Assembly (NCBI RefSeq): GCF_004340785.1
Contig: NZ_SLXS01000001.1
Location: 558,001-622,000, forward strand
From: Tumebacillus sp. BK434
GTDB taxonomy: Bacteria; Bacillota; Bacilli; Tumebacillales; Tumebacillaceae
Length of the DNA stretch: 64,000 bases
Direction of reading: 5' to 3'
The notes under the pieces were generated by a model. It was not told where the DNA came from. It did not search any database and was given only the letters and a program-made list of their open reading frames with translations. A program made the translations under genes and the position numbers. Shown in pieces: positions 7,878 through 17,900 of this stretch (its first letter is position 1; every line of letters begins with the position of its first letter).

Positions 7878-10800
7878 ATGGAACACACATTGCAAACATT
7901 GCCGTTGGTACAAGTGCCGTCCGATTTGCCGCGAGGAGGCGCACACACCTCAGCCGACTTTACGCTCAAGCTTTCTTCCGCCTTGCAACAGGAACTGAAG
8001 ACGTTTGCCGAAGCAGCCGGACTGTCCGAACTGCGCATCTTGCTCACGGTGTTTCAAATGCTGATTCACCGCTATACGGGCGAGGAGGAGATCGCCGTTC
8101 TCGCCCGCGGCGCTGAGAACGGAGTGACCGCGCTGGCCGGCGGCGTCTCGGCCGGGTCGACGCTTGGGGAAATGTTGCAGGCGGGGCGGTTGCACGAGAT
8201 GGAACTGTCCACAGAGTCCGCGCCGCCGATGCTGCTCGAGTTCACGGAGGGACAGGTGACGTGGACGTATGACGGCGCCCGCTATTCGCAGGAACTGATC
8301 GCGCGTATGGGCGGGCACTTCCTGCAGCTGCTGCAAGGCGCGCTGCAGGAGCCGGAGACGTTTGTGTGCCGCCTGCCGCTCTTGACCGCACAGGAGGAGC
8401 GCGAACTGACGGCCGACGAAAGCCCGTTGACCGGCGGGGACGCGGCGCTTTTGCACCTGCAGGTGGAAGCGCAGGCGCAGCGCTTTCCGGACAAGGTCGC
8501 GCTGGAGTTCCAAGGCAGCACGATGACGTACCGGGAGCTCAGCGAGCGCAGCAACCGGCTGGCGCACTATCTGCAGACGCTCGGCGTCGGGCCGGATGTG
8601 CTGGTCGGACTCTGTCTGGAACGCTCCCTCGACGTTGTCGTGGCGGTGCTCGGGATCTTGAAAGCGGGCGGGGCCTATGTGCCGCTCGACCCGAAACTGC
8701 CGCAGGAGCGCATTCGCTTCATGCTGGAAGATGCGGCGGCGAACGTGCTGGTCACGCGAAACAGCCTGCTGGCGCTCTTGCCGGAGACAGACAGCCGGGC
8801 GGTTGCGCTTGACGGTGATGCGGAGAAGATCGCCATAATGCCATCGACGCTGCCGGAGCGCGGCGCAGCAGGGCACCATCTGGCCTACTTGATCTACACG
8901 TCCGGCTCAACGGGCAAGCCGAAAGCGGTGATGGTCGAGCACCAGAACGTCATCTCGACGCTGGATGCGGCGATCGCGACGTTTGGCTATACACCGGATG
9001 ATGTGATGCCGTTCATCGCGTCGCTGGCGTTTGACGTGTCCGTGTTTGAAATGTTCAACCCGCTGATCACCGGCGGCAAGACTGTGATCCTGACGCAGGA
9101 AGAAGTGCTCGATTTCCCGCGCCTGATCGAGAAGCTGAAAGGCTACACCATCCTGCATACCGTGCCAAGCGTCATGCGCCAGATCTGCGACACGATCCTC
9201 GAACAGGGCGAACCGTCCGGCGAGTATCGCTCGATGCGGGTCCTGCTCGTCGGCGGCGATGTGGTGCCGCCCGACCTGTTGGAGCGCATGCATGCCGCGT
9301 TTCCCATGGCGAACGTGCATGTGATGTACGGTCCGACGGAAGGGGCGATCATCTGCTCGACCCACCCGGTCCGGCGCGGCGCGAAGCCGGACGGCTACCC
9401 GATCGGCACGCGGCTGACCAACGCCTGGCTGCGCATCTATGACGGGCAGAGGAATCTGTTGCCGCTTGGCATGCCGGGTGAGCTGTACATCGGCGGCCAC
9501 GGCGTAACGCGGGGCTATCGCGGCCGGGACGACCTCACCGCCGATAAATTCGTCGAGTTGGACGGCGTGCGCTGGTACCGCACGGGCGACCTGGTGCGCC
9601 GGATGGCCGACGGGACGATCGACTTCCTCGGCCGGATCGACAATCAGGTCAAGATCCGCGGCTTCCGCATCGAGATCGGAGAGATCGAAACGCAGCTCGC
9701 CGCACTTGAAGGGATCGCAGAGACGCTGGTCATGGCCCGCGACGATGCGGCCGGAGAGAAGCAACTGGTCGCCTATGTGGTGACCCATTCCGGCGCGCCG
9801 ATCCCGACGGCGGTGCTGCGCGAACATCTGCAGACGTCCTTGCCATACTATATGGTGCCTTCCGCCTTCGTCTTTCTTGAACGATTCCCGCTCAACGCCA
9901 ACGCAAAGATCGACCGCAAGCAGCTGCCCGATCCGGTCTGGATCTCCGAAGAGCCGTACGAAGCGGCCCGCAACGAGACGGAAGCGCTGTTGTGCAGCGT
10001 GTATTCCGAAGTGCTGCGCAGCGGGCGGATCGGGATTCACGACTCGTTCTTCGACCTCGGCGGCAACTCGCTGCTGGCGACACAGGTCATCTCCCGCGTT
10101 CGCCGCAGCTGCGGTGTCGAGCTGCAGCAGCAGCACGTGCTGGACGCGCCGACGGTGGCCGGGCTGGCCGAGACGGTGCAAAGCCTGCAGGACAGCGGGG
10201 CCGGGCTGAAGTTCCCGCCGATCGAACGGATGGCAAGGGGTGGCGCGTTGCCGCTGTCGTACGCCCAGCAGCGGATGTGGTTTTTGGATGAGATGGGCGG
10301 CGCAAGCGGGCTGTACAACGTGGCGTACGCGCTGCGGCTGAAAGGCGTGCCGGAGTTTACGGCGCTCCGCATGAGCCTGGCGACGGTGATCGCAAGGCAC
10401 GAACCGCTGCGCACCACCTATCAGGAGATCGAGGGCGTGCTGCAGCAGGTGATCGATCCGTGGGAGCGCTCCGAGCGCTTTGCCGTCGACATCCGCTTGC
10501 GGGGGGCTGCCGACTATCCGGCGGACGTGATGAAGTTTCTGACGGAGGAAGCACAGCGTCCGTTCGACTTGCAAACGGACCTCGCCCTGCGCGCCGTGTA
10601 TGTGGAGGTGGCGGAGGAAGAGTCGCTTTTGCTGCTGACCATGCCGCACATCGCGGCGGACGGCTGGTCGATGGGTGTGATCCTCGAAGAGTTCGCCGAG
10701 TCTTACGCCCATTTCCTGAACGGCGATACCCGGTCACATCAGCATGACATCGAGTATGTTGACTTCGCCGCTTGGCAGCGCGAATTTTTGCAAGGCGGCG

Positions 10801-13800
10801 TGATGGACGAGCAGCTCGCGTACTGGAAGCAAAAATTGCAAGGTGCGCCCGCCCTGCTCGAACTGCCGCTCGACAAGCCCCGTCCGGCTGTGCAGAGCCA
10901 TCGCGGCGCGGTGGAGTTCCTGCACCTCGAGGCGGAGCTGACCGCCAGGCTGGAAGCTCTGGCGCGCCAAGCCAACGCCACGTTGTATATGGTGCTGCTC
11001 GCGGCGTTCCAGACGCTCCTGTACCGCTACACGGGGCAGACCGATCTGCCCGTCGGCTCGCCGATCGCGGGCCGCCACTATCCGGGCGTGGAAAAGCTGG
11101 TCGGGCTGTTTGTCAACACGCTGGTCATGCGCGGCGACGTGTCGGGTGATCCGACCGCTTTTGAGCTGTTGTCGCGCGTGCGGGCGACGACGATGGAAGC
11201 GTACCAGCATCAGGATCTGCCGTTCGACAAGCTGGTCGAAGAGCTGCAGCCGGAGCGGGATCTGAGCTACCTGCCCTTGTGCCAGACGTTTTTTGCGCTG
11301 CAAAACATGCCGATGGCCGAGTTTTCCGCCCCGCGATTGACAGCAAGCCCGTTCGATCTGGAGCTGAGCGTCGCCAAATTCGACCTTGCCGTGGTCATGG
11401 AAGAGCGTCAGGGCGGGCTGATGGCACGATTCGAGTATGCGACCGATCTGTTTGATGCAAAGACGATCTGCCGGATGAAAGGTCACTTCGCCGAGCTGCT
11501 CCGCGGGATCGCCGCAGCGCCGGAGCGCCGCGTGTCGGAGCTGCCGATGCTGTCGCCGGCGGAACGGGCAGAACTACTGGCAGGAGAAGCGGAGTTTGCC
11601 GCGCCGGAGCATTGCGTATATCAGCTGTTCGAAGCGCAGGCGGAGCGGACGCCGGATGCTGTGGCGCTGCAGCTGGCAGGTGACACGATGAGCTACCGCG
11701 AGCTGAACGCGCGGGCGAACCGCTTGGCCCATCATCTGCTGGAGCTAGGCGTCACGGCCGAAACGCGGGTCGGCGTGTTCCTGCAGCGGTCGCCGGACGT
11801 TGCTGTCGCGCTGCTTGCGGTGCACAAGGCGGGCGGCGCGTATGTGCCGTTTGACCCGAAGCATCCGCAGGAGCGCATTCAATTCATGCTCGAAGACGCT
11901 GCAGCGCCGGTGGTGATCACGCAAGAAACGCTGGCCGGCCGACTCCCGCAGACAGATGCACATCTGGTGCGGATCGACCGGGACTGGAGCTGCATTTCCG
12001 CGCAGCCGGACCACAATCCGGAAGTTGAGACCGGGGGAGAGCAGCTCGCTTATCTCCTGTACACCTCCGGTTCGACCGGCCGTCCGAAAGCGGTGATGGT
12101 CGAGCACCGCAATCTGGCCTCGACGCTTATGGCGAGCGTGGAGGAGTTCGGCTTCCGGGCGGGCGATGTGATGCCTTGGACCGCATCGGTCGCGTTTGAC
12201 ATCGCGCAGTTTGAGCTGTTTTGCCCGCTGCTCGTCGGCGGCACGGCGGTGATTCTGCCGGAAGAGGTCTTGCTTGATTTCCCGCGCTTGGCCGATGAGG
12301 TGCAGCGCTGCACGGCGATGTTTGCCGTGCCGAGCCTGATGCGCCAGCTCGCGTTGTCGATGCGCGAAGAAGGGCGCGACCCGGCCGACTACGCCAAAAT
12401 GCGCCTGTTGTTCTGCGGCGGCGATGCGGTGTATGCAGATCTGCTGGCGATGCTGCACGAGTCCTTCCCGCAGGCGGATGCGTACGTGCTGTACGGGCCG
12501 ACCGAAGGCACGATCCTCTGCACGCAGTACCTCGCGCCGCGCGAAGCGCTGCCGGAGCGGGCGATGCTCGGCACGAACTTGAAAAACGCCAACATCCGTC
12601 TCTGCGACCCGCATGGCAACCTCGTTCCCACCGGCGTGCCGGGCGAACTGGTGCTGGGCGGAGCAGGCGTCGCGCGCGGCTATCAGGGGCAGGAGGCGCT
12701 GACCTCCGAAAAATTTGTAACGATGGACGGGACGCGCTGGTACCGCACCGGCGACGCGGTGCGCCGGCTCGCCGACGGGACGCTGGAGTTCCTCGGGCGT
12801 CTCGACAACCAGGTGAAGATCCGCGGCTTCCGCATCGAGATCGGCGAGATCGAAGCGGCGCTGGCCCGCCACGAGGCGGTCGGGGAAGCGGCGGTGATCG
12901 TCCGCGAAGACGCGCCGGGCGACAAGCGCCTGGCCGCTTATGTGGTTGGCCGCGATGAGGTGACGGCCGACGAGCTGCGCCGCCATTTGCAAGCGACGCT
13001 GCCGGAGTATATGGTGCCGTCCGGGTTCGTCTTCCTCGATGCCTTCCCGCTCAACCCGAACGGTAAGATCGACCGGAACAACCTGCCGCGCCCCGCGGAA
13101 GAGGACAGCGAGCACACGGCAGGAGTACAGGCGCGGACGCAAGAGGAAGAGCTGATCGGCGGCGTGTTTGCGCAAGTGCTCGACTTGCCGGGCGTCGGCC
13201 GCGACGACCATTTCTTTGCCCTCGGCGGCCACTCGCTGCTGGCGACACAGGCGGTATCCCGACTGCGCAAGCTGTTTGGCGTCGAGTTGCCGGTCAAAGC
13301 GCTGTTCCAAGCGCCGACGGTCGCCCAGATGGCGGTGGAGATCAAGCGCCTCGGACGCGGTGCGGATCTGCCGCCGATCACCCGCGCTGCGAGGGACGCA
13401 GCGCTGCCCTTGTCGTTCAACCAGCGCCGCTTGTGGTTCATCGAGCAGGTGCAGAACAGCGACGGGCTGTACCACATCCCGCTCCTGATCCGCATGCAAG
13501 GCGAGTTGGATCGTGCAGCTTTGCAGCACAGTTTGCAAAAGTTGGTGCGGCGCCATGAAGCGCTGCGCACCGTGTTTGTGGAAGTCGACGGCGAGCCGAT
13601 GCAGCAGGTGCTCGCCGATCTGGAGCTCCCGCTGCAGATCCACGGTGGCGTGGCGGAAGCGGAGTTGCTGCCGCTCGTCCGCGCAGAAGCCAAACTGCCG
13701 TTCGATCTCGTCCACGGCCCGCTGGTGCGCGCCGATCTCTATGAACGGCAAGACGGGGAGCAGTACCTGCTGCTCAATCTGCATCACATCATCGCCGACG

Positions 13801-14744
13801 GTTGGTCGGTCGAGTTTTTCATGCAGGAGCTGGCCGAAGTGTACACGGCGCACCTTGAGCACCGGGTACCGCAACTGCCTGAGGTGACGCTCGGCTTCGC
13901 CGACGTGGCCAAGTGGGAGCAGGACGCGTTGCAAGGCGACGTGTTGGAGCAAAAATGGGCGTACTGGAAACAAAAGCTGGCGGGTCACCTCGCCCCGCTC
14001 GACCTGCCGACCGACCGACCGCGACCGGAAGGGCAGACGCACGTCGGCGCACAGCACAAGCGCTGGTTGCCGGCCGAATTAGTGCCGCCGCTGCAGGAGT
14101 TGGCCCGACGGGAGGGGGTGTCGCTGTACATGCTCCTGCTCGCCGCTTTCAACGTCTTGCTGTTCCGCACGACCGGGCAGACCGACATCGCAGTCGGCTC
14201 GCCGAGCGCCGGACGCGAGCGGGCGGAAGTGGAGCGCGTGTTTGGCTTCTTCGTCAACACGCTGGTGCTGCGCAGCGATCTGTCGGGCAGCCCGCTGTTC
14301 ACCGAGCTGATGCACCGCGTGCGCGAAGTAACGCTCGATGCGCTGGCCCATCAGGAGGTGCCGTTTGAGCGCCTGTTAGAGTTGCAGCCACAGACCGACC
14401 GCCGCTATGCACCGCTGATTCAGGCGATGTTCGTGCTGCAGGATGTAGGCTTCTCGCAGCGGGAATTGCCTGGCATGGTCTGGGAGCTGGTAGAATTTGA
14501 CCTTGGCATCGCCAAGTTCGACCTCACGTTGTACGTGGAAGAGACGGAGGAAGGGCTGAAGGCGATGGCGGAGTACAACACCGATCTGTTCGACGCGGCG
14601 ACGATCGACCGTCTGCTGCAGCAATGGCAAGGCCTGCTGGAAAGCATCGCGGAAGACCCGCGCCGGTCGATCGGCGAGCTCCCGCTGCAAGGCGCGGCCG
14701 AGGTGTCGCTGTCGGAGGATGAGTTTGAGGAGTTGTTTCTGTAA
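7878..14744 (+). CDS. NRPS P2: (shrunken C)-A-T-C-A-T-C
   Basis: 2288 residues; ATG at 7878 follows AGGAGGAGG at 7862-7870. Residues 20-185 resemble only parts of the C-terminal half of a condensation domain (LLTVFQMLIHRYTGEEEIAV, later GGHFLQLLQGAL) and lack HHxxxDG. A1 runs about 190-690 (code DVFHLGMIIK, unassigned) and T1 has its serine near 731. C1 covers about 790-1230; its motif reads PHIAADG, so the first His is Pro but the second, catalytic His remains. A2 covers about 1246-1740 (code DIQFFGLILK, unassigned), with T2 near 1786. An intact C2 (HHIIADG near 1969) ends the protein, followed by the acidic tail SLSEDEFEELFL. A terminal C domain means the bond to the next residue is made by this protein while the next one supplies the A domain. 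No E, MT or TE domain was seen. Confidence 0.93.
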   Translation: MEHTLQTLPLVQVPSDLPRGGAHTSADFTLKLSSALQQELKTFAEAAGLSELRILLTVFQMLIHRYTGEEEIAVLARGAENGVTALAGGVSAGSTLGEMLQAGRLHEMELSTESAPPMLLEFTEGQVTWTYDGARYSQELIARMGGHFLQLLQGALQEPETFVCRLPLLTAQEERELTADESPLTGGDAALLHLQVEAQAQRFPDKVALEFQGSTMTYRELSERSNRLAHYLQTLGVGPDVLVGLCLERSLDVVVAVLGILKAGGAYVPLDPKLPQERIRFMLEDAAANVLVTRNSLLALLPETDSRAVALDGDAEKIAIMPSTLPERGAAGHHLAYLIYTSGSTGKPKAVMVEHQNVISTLDAAIATFGYTPDDVMPFIASLAFDVSVFEMFNPLITGGKTVILTQEEVLDFPRLIEKLKGYTILHTVPSVMRQICDTILEQGEPSGEYRSMRVLLVGGDVVPPDLLERMHAAFPMANVHVMYGPTEGAIICSTHPVRRGAKPDGYPIGTRLTNAWLRIYDGQRNLLPLGMPGELYIGGHGVTRGYRGRDDLTADKFVELDGVRWYRTGDLVRRMADGTIDFLGRIDNQVKIRGFRIEIGEIETQLAALEGIAETLVMARDDAAGEKQLVAYVVTHSGAPIPTAVLREHLQTSLPYYMVPSAFVFLERFPLNANAKIDRKQLPDPVWISEEPYEAARNETEALLCSVYSEVLRSGRIGIHDSFFDLGGNSLLATQVISRVRRSCGVELQQQHVLDAPTVAGLAETVQSLQDSGAGLKFPPIERMARGGALPLSYAQQRMWFLDEMGGASGLYNVAYALRLKGVPEFTALRMSLATVIARHEPLRTTYQEIEGVLQQVIDPWERSERFAVDIRLRGAADYPADVMKFLTEEAQRPFDLQTDLALRAVYVEVAEEESLLLLTMPHIAADGWSMGVILEEFAESYAHFLNGDTRSHQHDIEYVDFAAWQREFLQGGVMDEQLAYWKQKLQGAPALLELPLDKPRPAVQSHRGAVEFLHLEAELTARLEALARQANATLYMVLLAAFQTLLYRYTGQTDLPVGSPIAGRHYPGVEKLVGLFVNTLVMRGDVSGDPTAFELLSRVRATTMEAYQHQDLPFDKLVEELQPERDLSYLPLCQTFFALQNMPMAEFSAPRLTASPFDLELSVAKFDLAVVMEERQGGLMARFEYATDLFDAKTICRMKGHFAELLRGIAAAPERRVSELPMLSPAERAELLAGEAEFAAPEHCVYQLFEAQAERTPDAVALQLAGDTMSYRELNARANRLAHHLLELGVTAETRVGVFLQRSPDVAVALLAVHKAGGAYVPFDPKHPQERIQFMLEDAAAPVVITQETLAGRLPQTDAHLVRIDRDWSCISAQPDHNPEVETGGEQLAYLLYTSGSTGRPKAVMVEHRNLASTLMASVEEFGFRAGDVMPWTASVAFDIAQFELFCPLLVGGTAVILPEEVLLDFPRLADEVQRCTAMFAVPSLMRQLALSMREEGRDPADYAKMRLLFCGGDAVYADLLAMLHESFPQADAYVLYGPTEGTILCTQYLAPREALPERAMLGTNLKNANIRLCDPHGNLVPTGVPGELVLGGAGVARGYQGQEALTSEKFVTMDGTRWYRTGDAVRRLADGTLEFLGRLDNQVKIRGFRIEIGEIEAALARHEAVGEAAVIVREDAPGDKRLAAYVVGRDEVTADELRRHLQATLPEYMVPSGFVFLDAFPLNPNGKIDRNNLPRPAEEDSEHTAGVQARTQEEELIGGVFAQVLDLPGVGRDDHFFALGGHSLLATQAVSRLRKLFGVELPVKALFQAPTVAQMAVEIKRLGRGADLPPITRAARDAALPLSFNQRRLWFIEQVQNSDGLYHIPLLIRMQGELDRAALQHSLQKLVRRHEALRTVFVEVDGEPMQQVLADLELPLQIHGGVAEAELLPLVRAEAKLPFDLVHGPLVRADLYERQDGEQYLLLNLHHIIADGWSVEFFMQELAEVYTAHLEHRVPQLPEVTLGFADVAKWEQDALQGDVLEQKWAYWKQKLAGHLAPLDLPTDRPRPEGQTHVGAQHKRWLPAELVPPLQELARREGVSLYMLLLAAFNVLLFRTTGQTDIAVGSPSAGRERAEVERVFGFFVNTLVLRSDLSGSPLFTELMHRVREVTLDALAHQEVPFERLLELQPQTDRRYAPLIQAMFVLQDVGFSQRELPGMVWELVEFDLGIAKFDLTLYVEETEEGLKAMAEYNTDLFDAATIDRLLQQWQGLLESIAEDPRRSIGELPLQGAAEVSLSEDEFEELFL

Positions 14745-14750
14745 GTCAAT

Positions 14751-14797
14751 CGGTCATGAAGAGGAGCAGCCTGTGAAGGCTGCCCCTTTTATGACCG
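14751..14797 (+). terminator. Long hairpin after P2, possible (partial) terminator
   Basis: Outer arms CGGTCAT (14751-14757) and ATGACCG (14791-14797) enclose the GC-rich arms GCAGCC and GGCTGC. A TTTT follows the inner stem. The 148 AT-rich bases between here and P3 could hold a second promoter, but I could not find a convincing -35/-10 pair. P3 may therefore depend on read-through. Confidence 0.5.
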
Positions 14798-14945
14798 CAG
14801 GTACAATGTATATAAATAAGCGTCACTCATGTTGATTTAAACATTTTTAGCAGGTTTTCTATTAATGCTCGAAGAAGTATTATCGTCGACAAGTACAGTG
14901 AAAAATATACGGAAAATTATCGACATACTTCAAGGAGGCTGTACA

Positions 14946-17900
14946 ATGCCCACCGTTCGTAATCGAGCTGCGAACTTGCCTTATGCTGGAAAAACATATA
15001 TCCTACCCATCCCGAGCGAACTGTCGGCGCACCTGAGCGGACAGAACGGGGCTGCTTATCTGGCGTTGCTGCTGCACCGGTATACGGGTGAAGAGCAGGT
15101 TGAGATCGGCGTGCCAGGCGCTCGTCTGTCCTGGCAGATCGGCGGTGAGATGCCGGTGCGCGACGTGTTAGCATCTGCCAAACTGGCGGCGGATGGCGAC
15201 GACGAGCCTGTGCAGGCACAGTTTGGCTGCTTTGACGATGAAACGGATACAGCGGATCTCGCTTTTTATAGCAACGACGGGGAACTGGTGCTCACGTATA
15301 ACGCAGCGCGGTTTTCTGAACTGGCGGCAGTGCGGATGATGCAGCACTTTGTCGCGCTGGTGCAAGCGGCCGTCTCCGACCCGAAGCGGCAGGTACAACA
15401 CCTGTCCCTGCTGTCGGAGGACGAAAAGCAGCACATACTGACCGCTTGGAACAACACGGCGCTGGACATACCGCCGCTTTGCAACCTGCAGGAGCTGTTC
15501 ACCGAACAGGCCGTGCGTACGCCGGATGCGGTCGCCGCGGTCTGCGCGGGGCATGCGCTGACCTTCGCCGAGCTGAACGCACAGGCCAACCGGCTGGCGC
15601 ATCGCCTGCAGCGACTCGGCATCGGGCCGGAAAAGACGGTCGGCCTTTGTCTGAATACAGGGCTTGGGCTGATCACCGCCCTGCTTGCCGTCTGGAAGGC
15701 GGGCGGCGCGTACGTGCCGGTCGATCCGGCCTATCCGAAGGACCGCAAAGCATTTGTGCTCGCCGATGCGGCCGTCTCCGTCCTGCTCACCGAGAGCAGC
15801 TTGCAAAGCGCGCTGCCGGAGCATGGAGCGCATGAGCTGCACCTCGACCGGCTGGGGGACGAATTGGCGGCCGAATCGGCTGCCGACCCGATCTGTGCCG
15901 CACAGCCGCACCATCTGGCGTATATCATCTACACGTCCGGCTCCACCGGGCGGCCTAAAGGCGTGCTGATCGAACAAGCCGCCTTGTTCCACCATCTCCA
16001 CGCGCTGCACCACGCCATCTATCGCCACCACCCGGCGCGCCCGATGCAAGTGGCGCTGAACTCTTCGGTGGCGTTCGACGCGTCGCTGGCCCAGATCGAG
16101 CTGATGCTGCAGGGGCACACGCTGCACCTGCTGCCCGATGAGGTGCGCCATGATCCGCAGCAGCTCGTGAGCTATGTGCGCGATCATTCGATCGACGTGC
16201 TGGACGGAACACCGTCGCAGATCCGTCTGCTGCTGGCAGCCGGACTGCTGGAAGCGGGACAGCATGCGCCTTCGATCCTGCTGGTCGGCGGGGAAGCGAT
16301 GGACGAAGCGATGTGGGCGGCGTTTGCAGATGCGGACCATACGGTCTGCTACAACGTCTACGGCCCGACAGAAAACACGGTCGACGCTTTGTTCTGCCCG
16401 GTTTCGCACGAGCATGCCGAACCGACGCTCGGACGACCGATCCCCAATGTGCAAGCCTACATTCTCGACAGCGCGCTCAACCCGGTGCCGATCGGAGTGC
16501 CGGGCGAGCTGCACATCGGCGGCAAGGGGCTTGCCCGGGGCTACTTGAACCGCCCCGAACTGACGGCGGAGAAGTTCATCGCGCATCCGTTCTCCGCAGA
16601 AGCGGGCGCGCGCCTCTACAAGACGGGCGACCTGGCCTGCTGGCAGGAAGACGGCACCGTCTCCTTTCTCGGCCGGATCGACGATCAGGTCAAGCTGAAC
16701 GGCTTCCGCATCGAGTTGTCGGAGATCGAAGCGGTCACGGCGCAGCATCCGTCCGTCCGGGACGCGGTGGTGCTGGTGCGCGAAGACGAGCCGGGCTTGA
16801 AGCGTCTCGTCGCGTATGTGACGTCAGACGGGGCGGACCTGAACAGCCGCGGGCTGAAAGCGTATCTGCGCGACCGGCTGCCGAAATACATGGTGCCGTC
16901 CGCCTTCGTGATGCTGGACGCGCTGCCGCTCACCGTGAACGGCAAGCTTGATAAAAAAGCGCTGCCTGCACCCGACTTGACCCTGCTCGCCGACGAGGAG
17001 TTCGTCGCGCCGCGCAATCCGGCCGAAGAGCTGACCGCTGGCATTTTTGCCGAGCTGCTCGGGCTTGCGCATGTCGGCATCCATGACGACTTCTTCGAGC
17101 TCGGCGGCCACTCGCTTTCCGCCGCGCAAGCGGTGTCCCGCCTGCGCAGCGCGTTTGGCGTGGAGCTGTCTGTCCGCGCGCTGTTCGATGCGCCGACCGT
17201 CGCACAGTTGGCTGAGCAGGTGCAAGGGGAGTGGAGCGAAGCGACCCGCCTGCTGCTTCCGCCGCTCACCGCAGCCGAGCGAAGCGGCCCGCTGCCTTTG
17301 TCATTCGCCCAGCAGCGCATGTGGTTCCTCGACCAGCTGGAGCAGAACAGCGCCCTGTACAACATCCCGACGGCGATGCGGCTGACCGGACCGCTCGATG
17401 CGAACATTTTAGAGCAGAGCGTCCACCAGATCGTCGTGCGCCACGAAGGGCTGCGCACGACGTTTCAAATGGCCGGAGCAACACCGGTGCAGCAGATCGC
17501 ACCGCTGCCGTCTGCAGGGATTTTTGCGGTGACCGACCTGAGCGGGTTCACCGGCGACCGGGAAACGGAAGCTGTGCGCACGATCCAGGCGGCGGTCGAA
17601 GCGCCGTTCGATCTGCAACACGGCCCCTTGCTGCGCGTCGTGCTGGTGCGACTGGCGGCCGAAGAGCACCTTTTGCTCGTCAACATTCATCACAGCGTGG
17701 CGGATGGCTGGTCGCTCGGCGTGTTTACCGAAGAGCTGGCCGCGTTTTACAAAGCGTTGGCAACTGGCGGGGAAGCGAACCTGCCGCCCTTGCCCCTCCA
17801 GTACGCCGATTATGCGGTCTGGCAGCGCGAATGGCTGCAAGGAGCTGTGCTCGACGCGCAGATCGGCTACTGGAAACAGCAGCTCGACGGCGCGCCGCCC

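Noticed and set aside
10640-10680. Inactive C domain in P2 because the motif reads PHIAADG
   Set aside because: The second His, regarded as the catalytic one, and the Asp-Gly are intact, so loss of activity is not shown.
14865-14945. A longer N-terminus for P3 from ATG 14865
   Set aside because: The added 27 residues have no ribosome binding site and unusual composition, while AAGGAGG sits correctly before ATG 14946.
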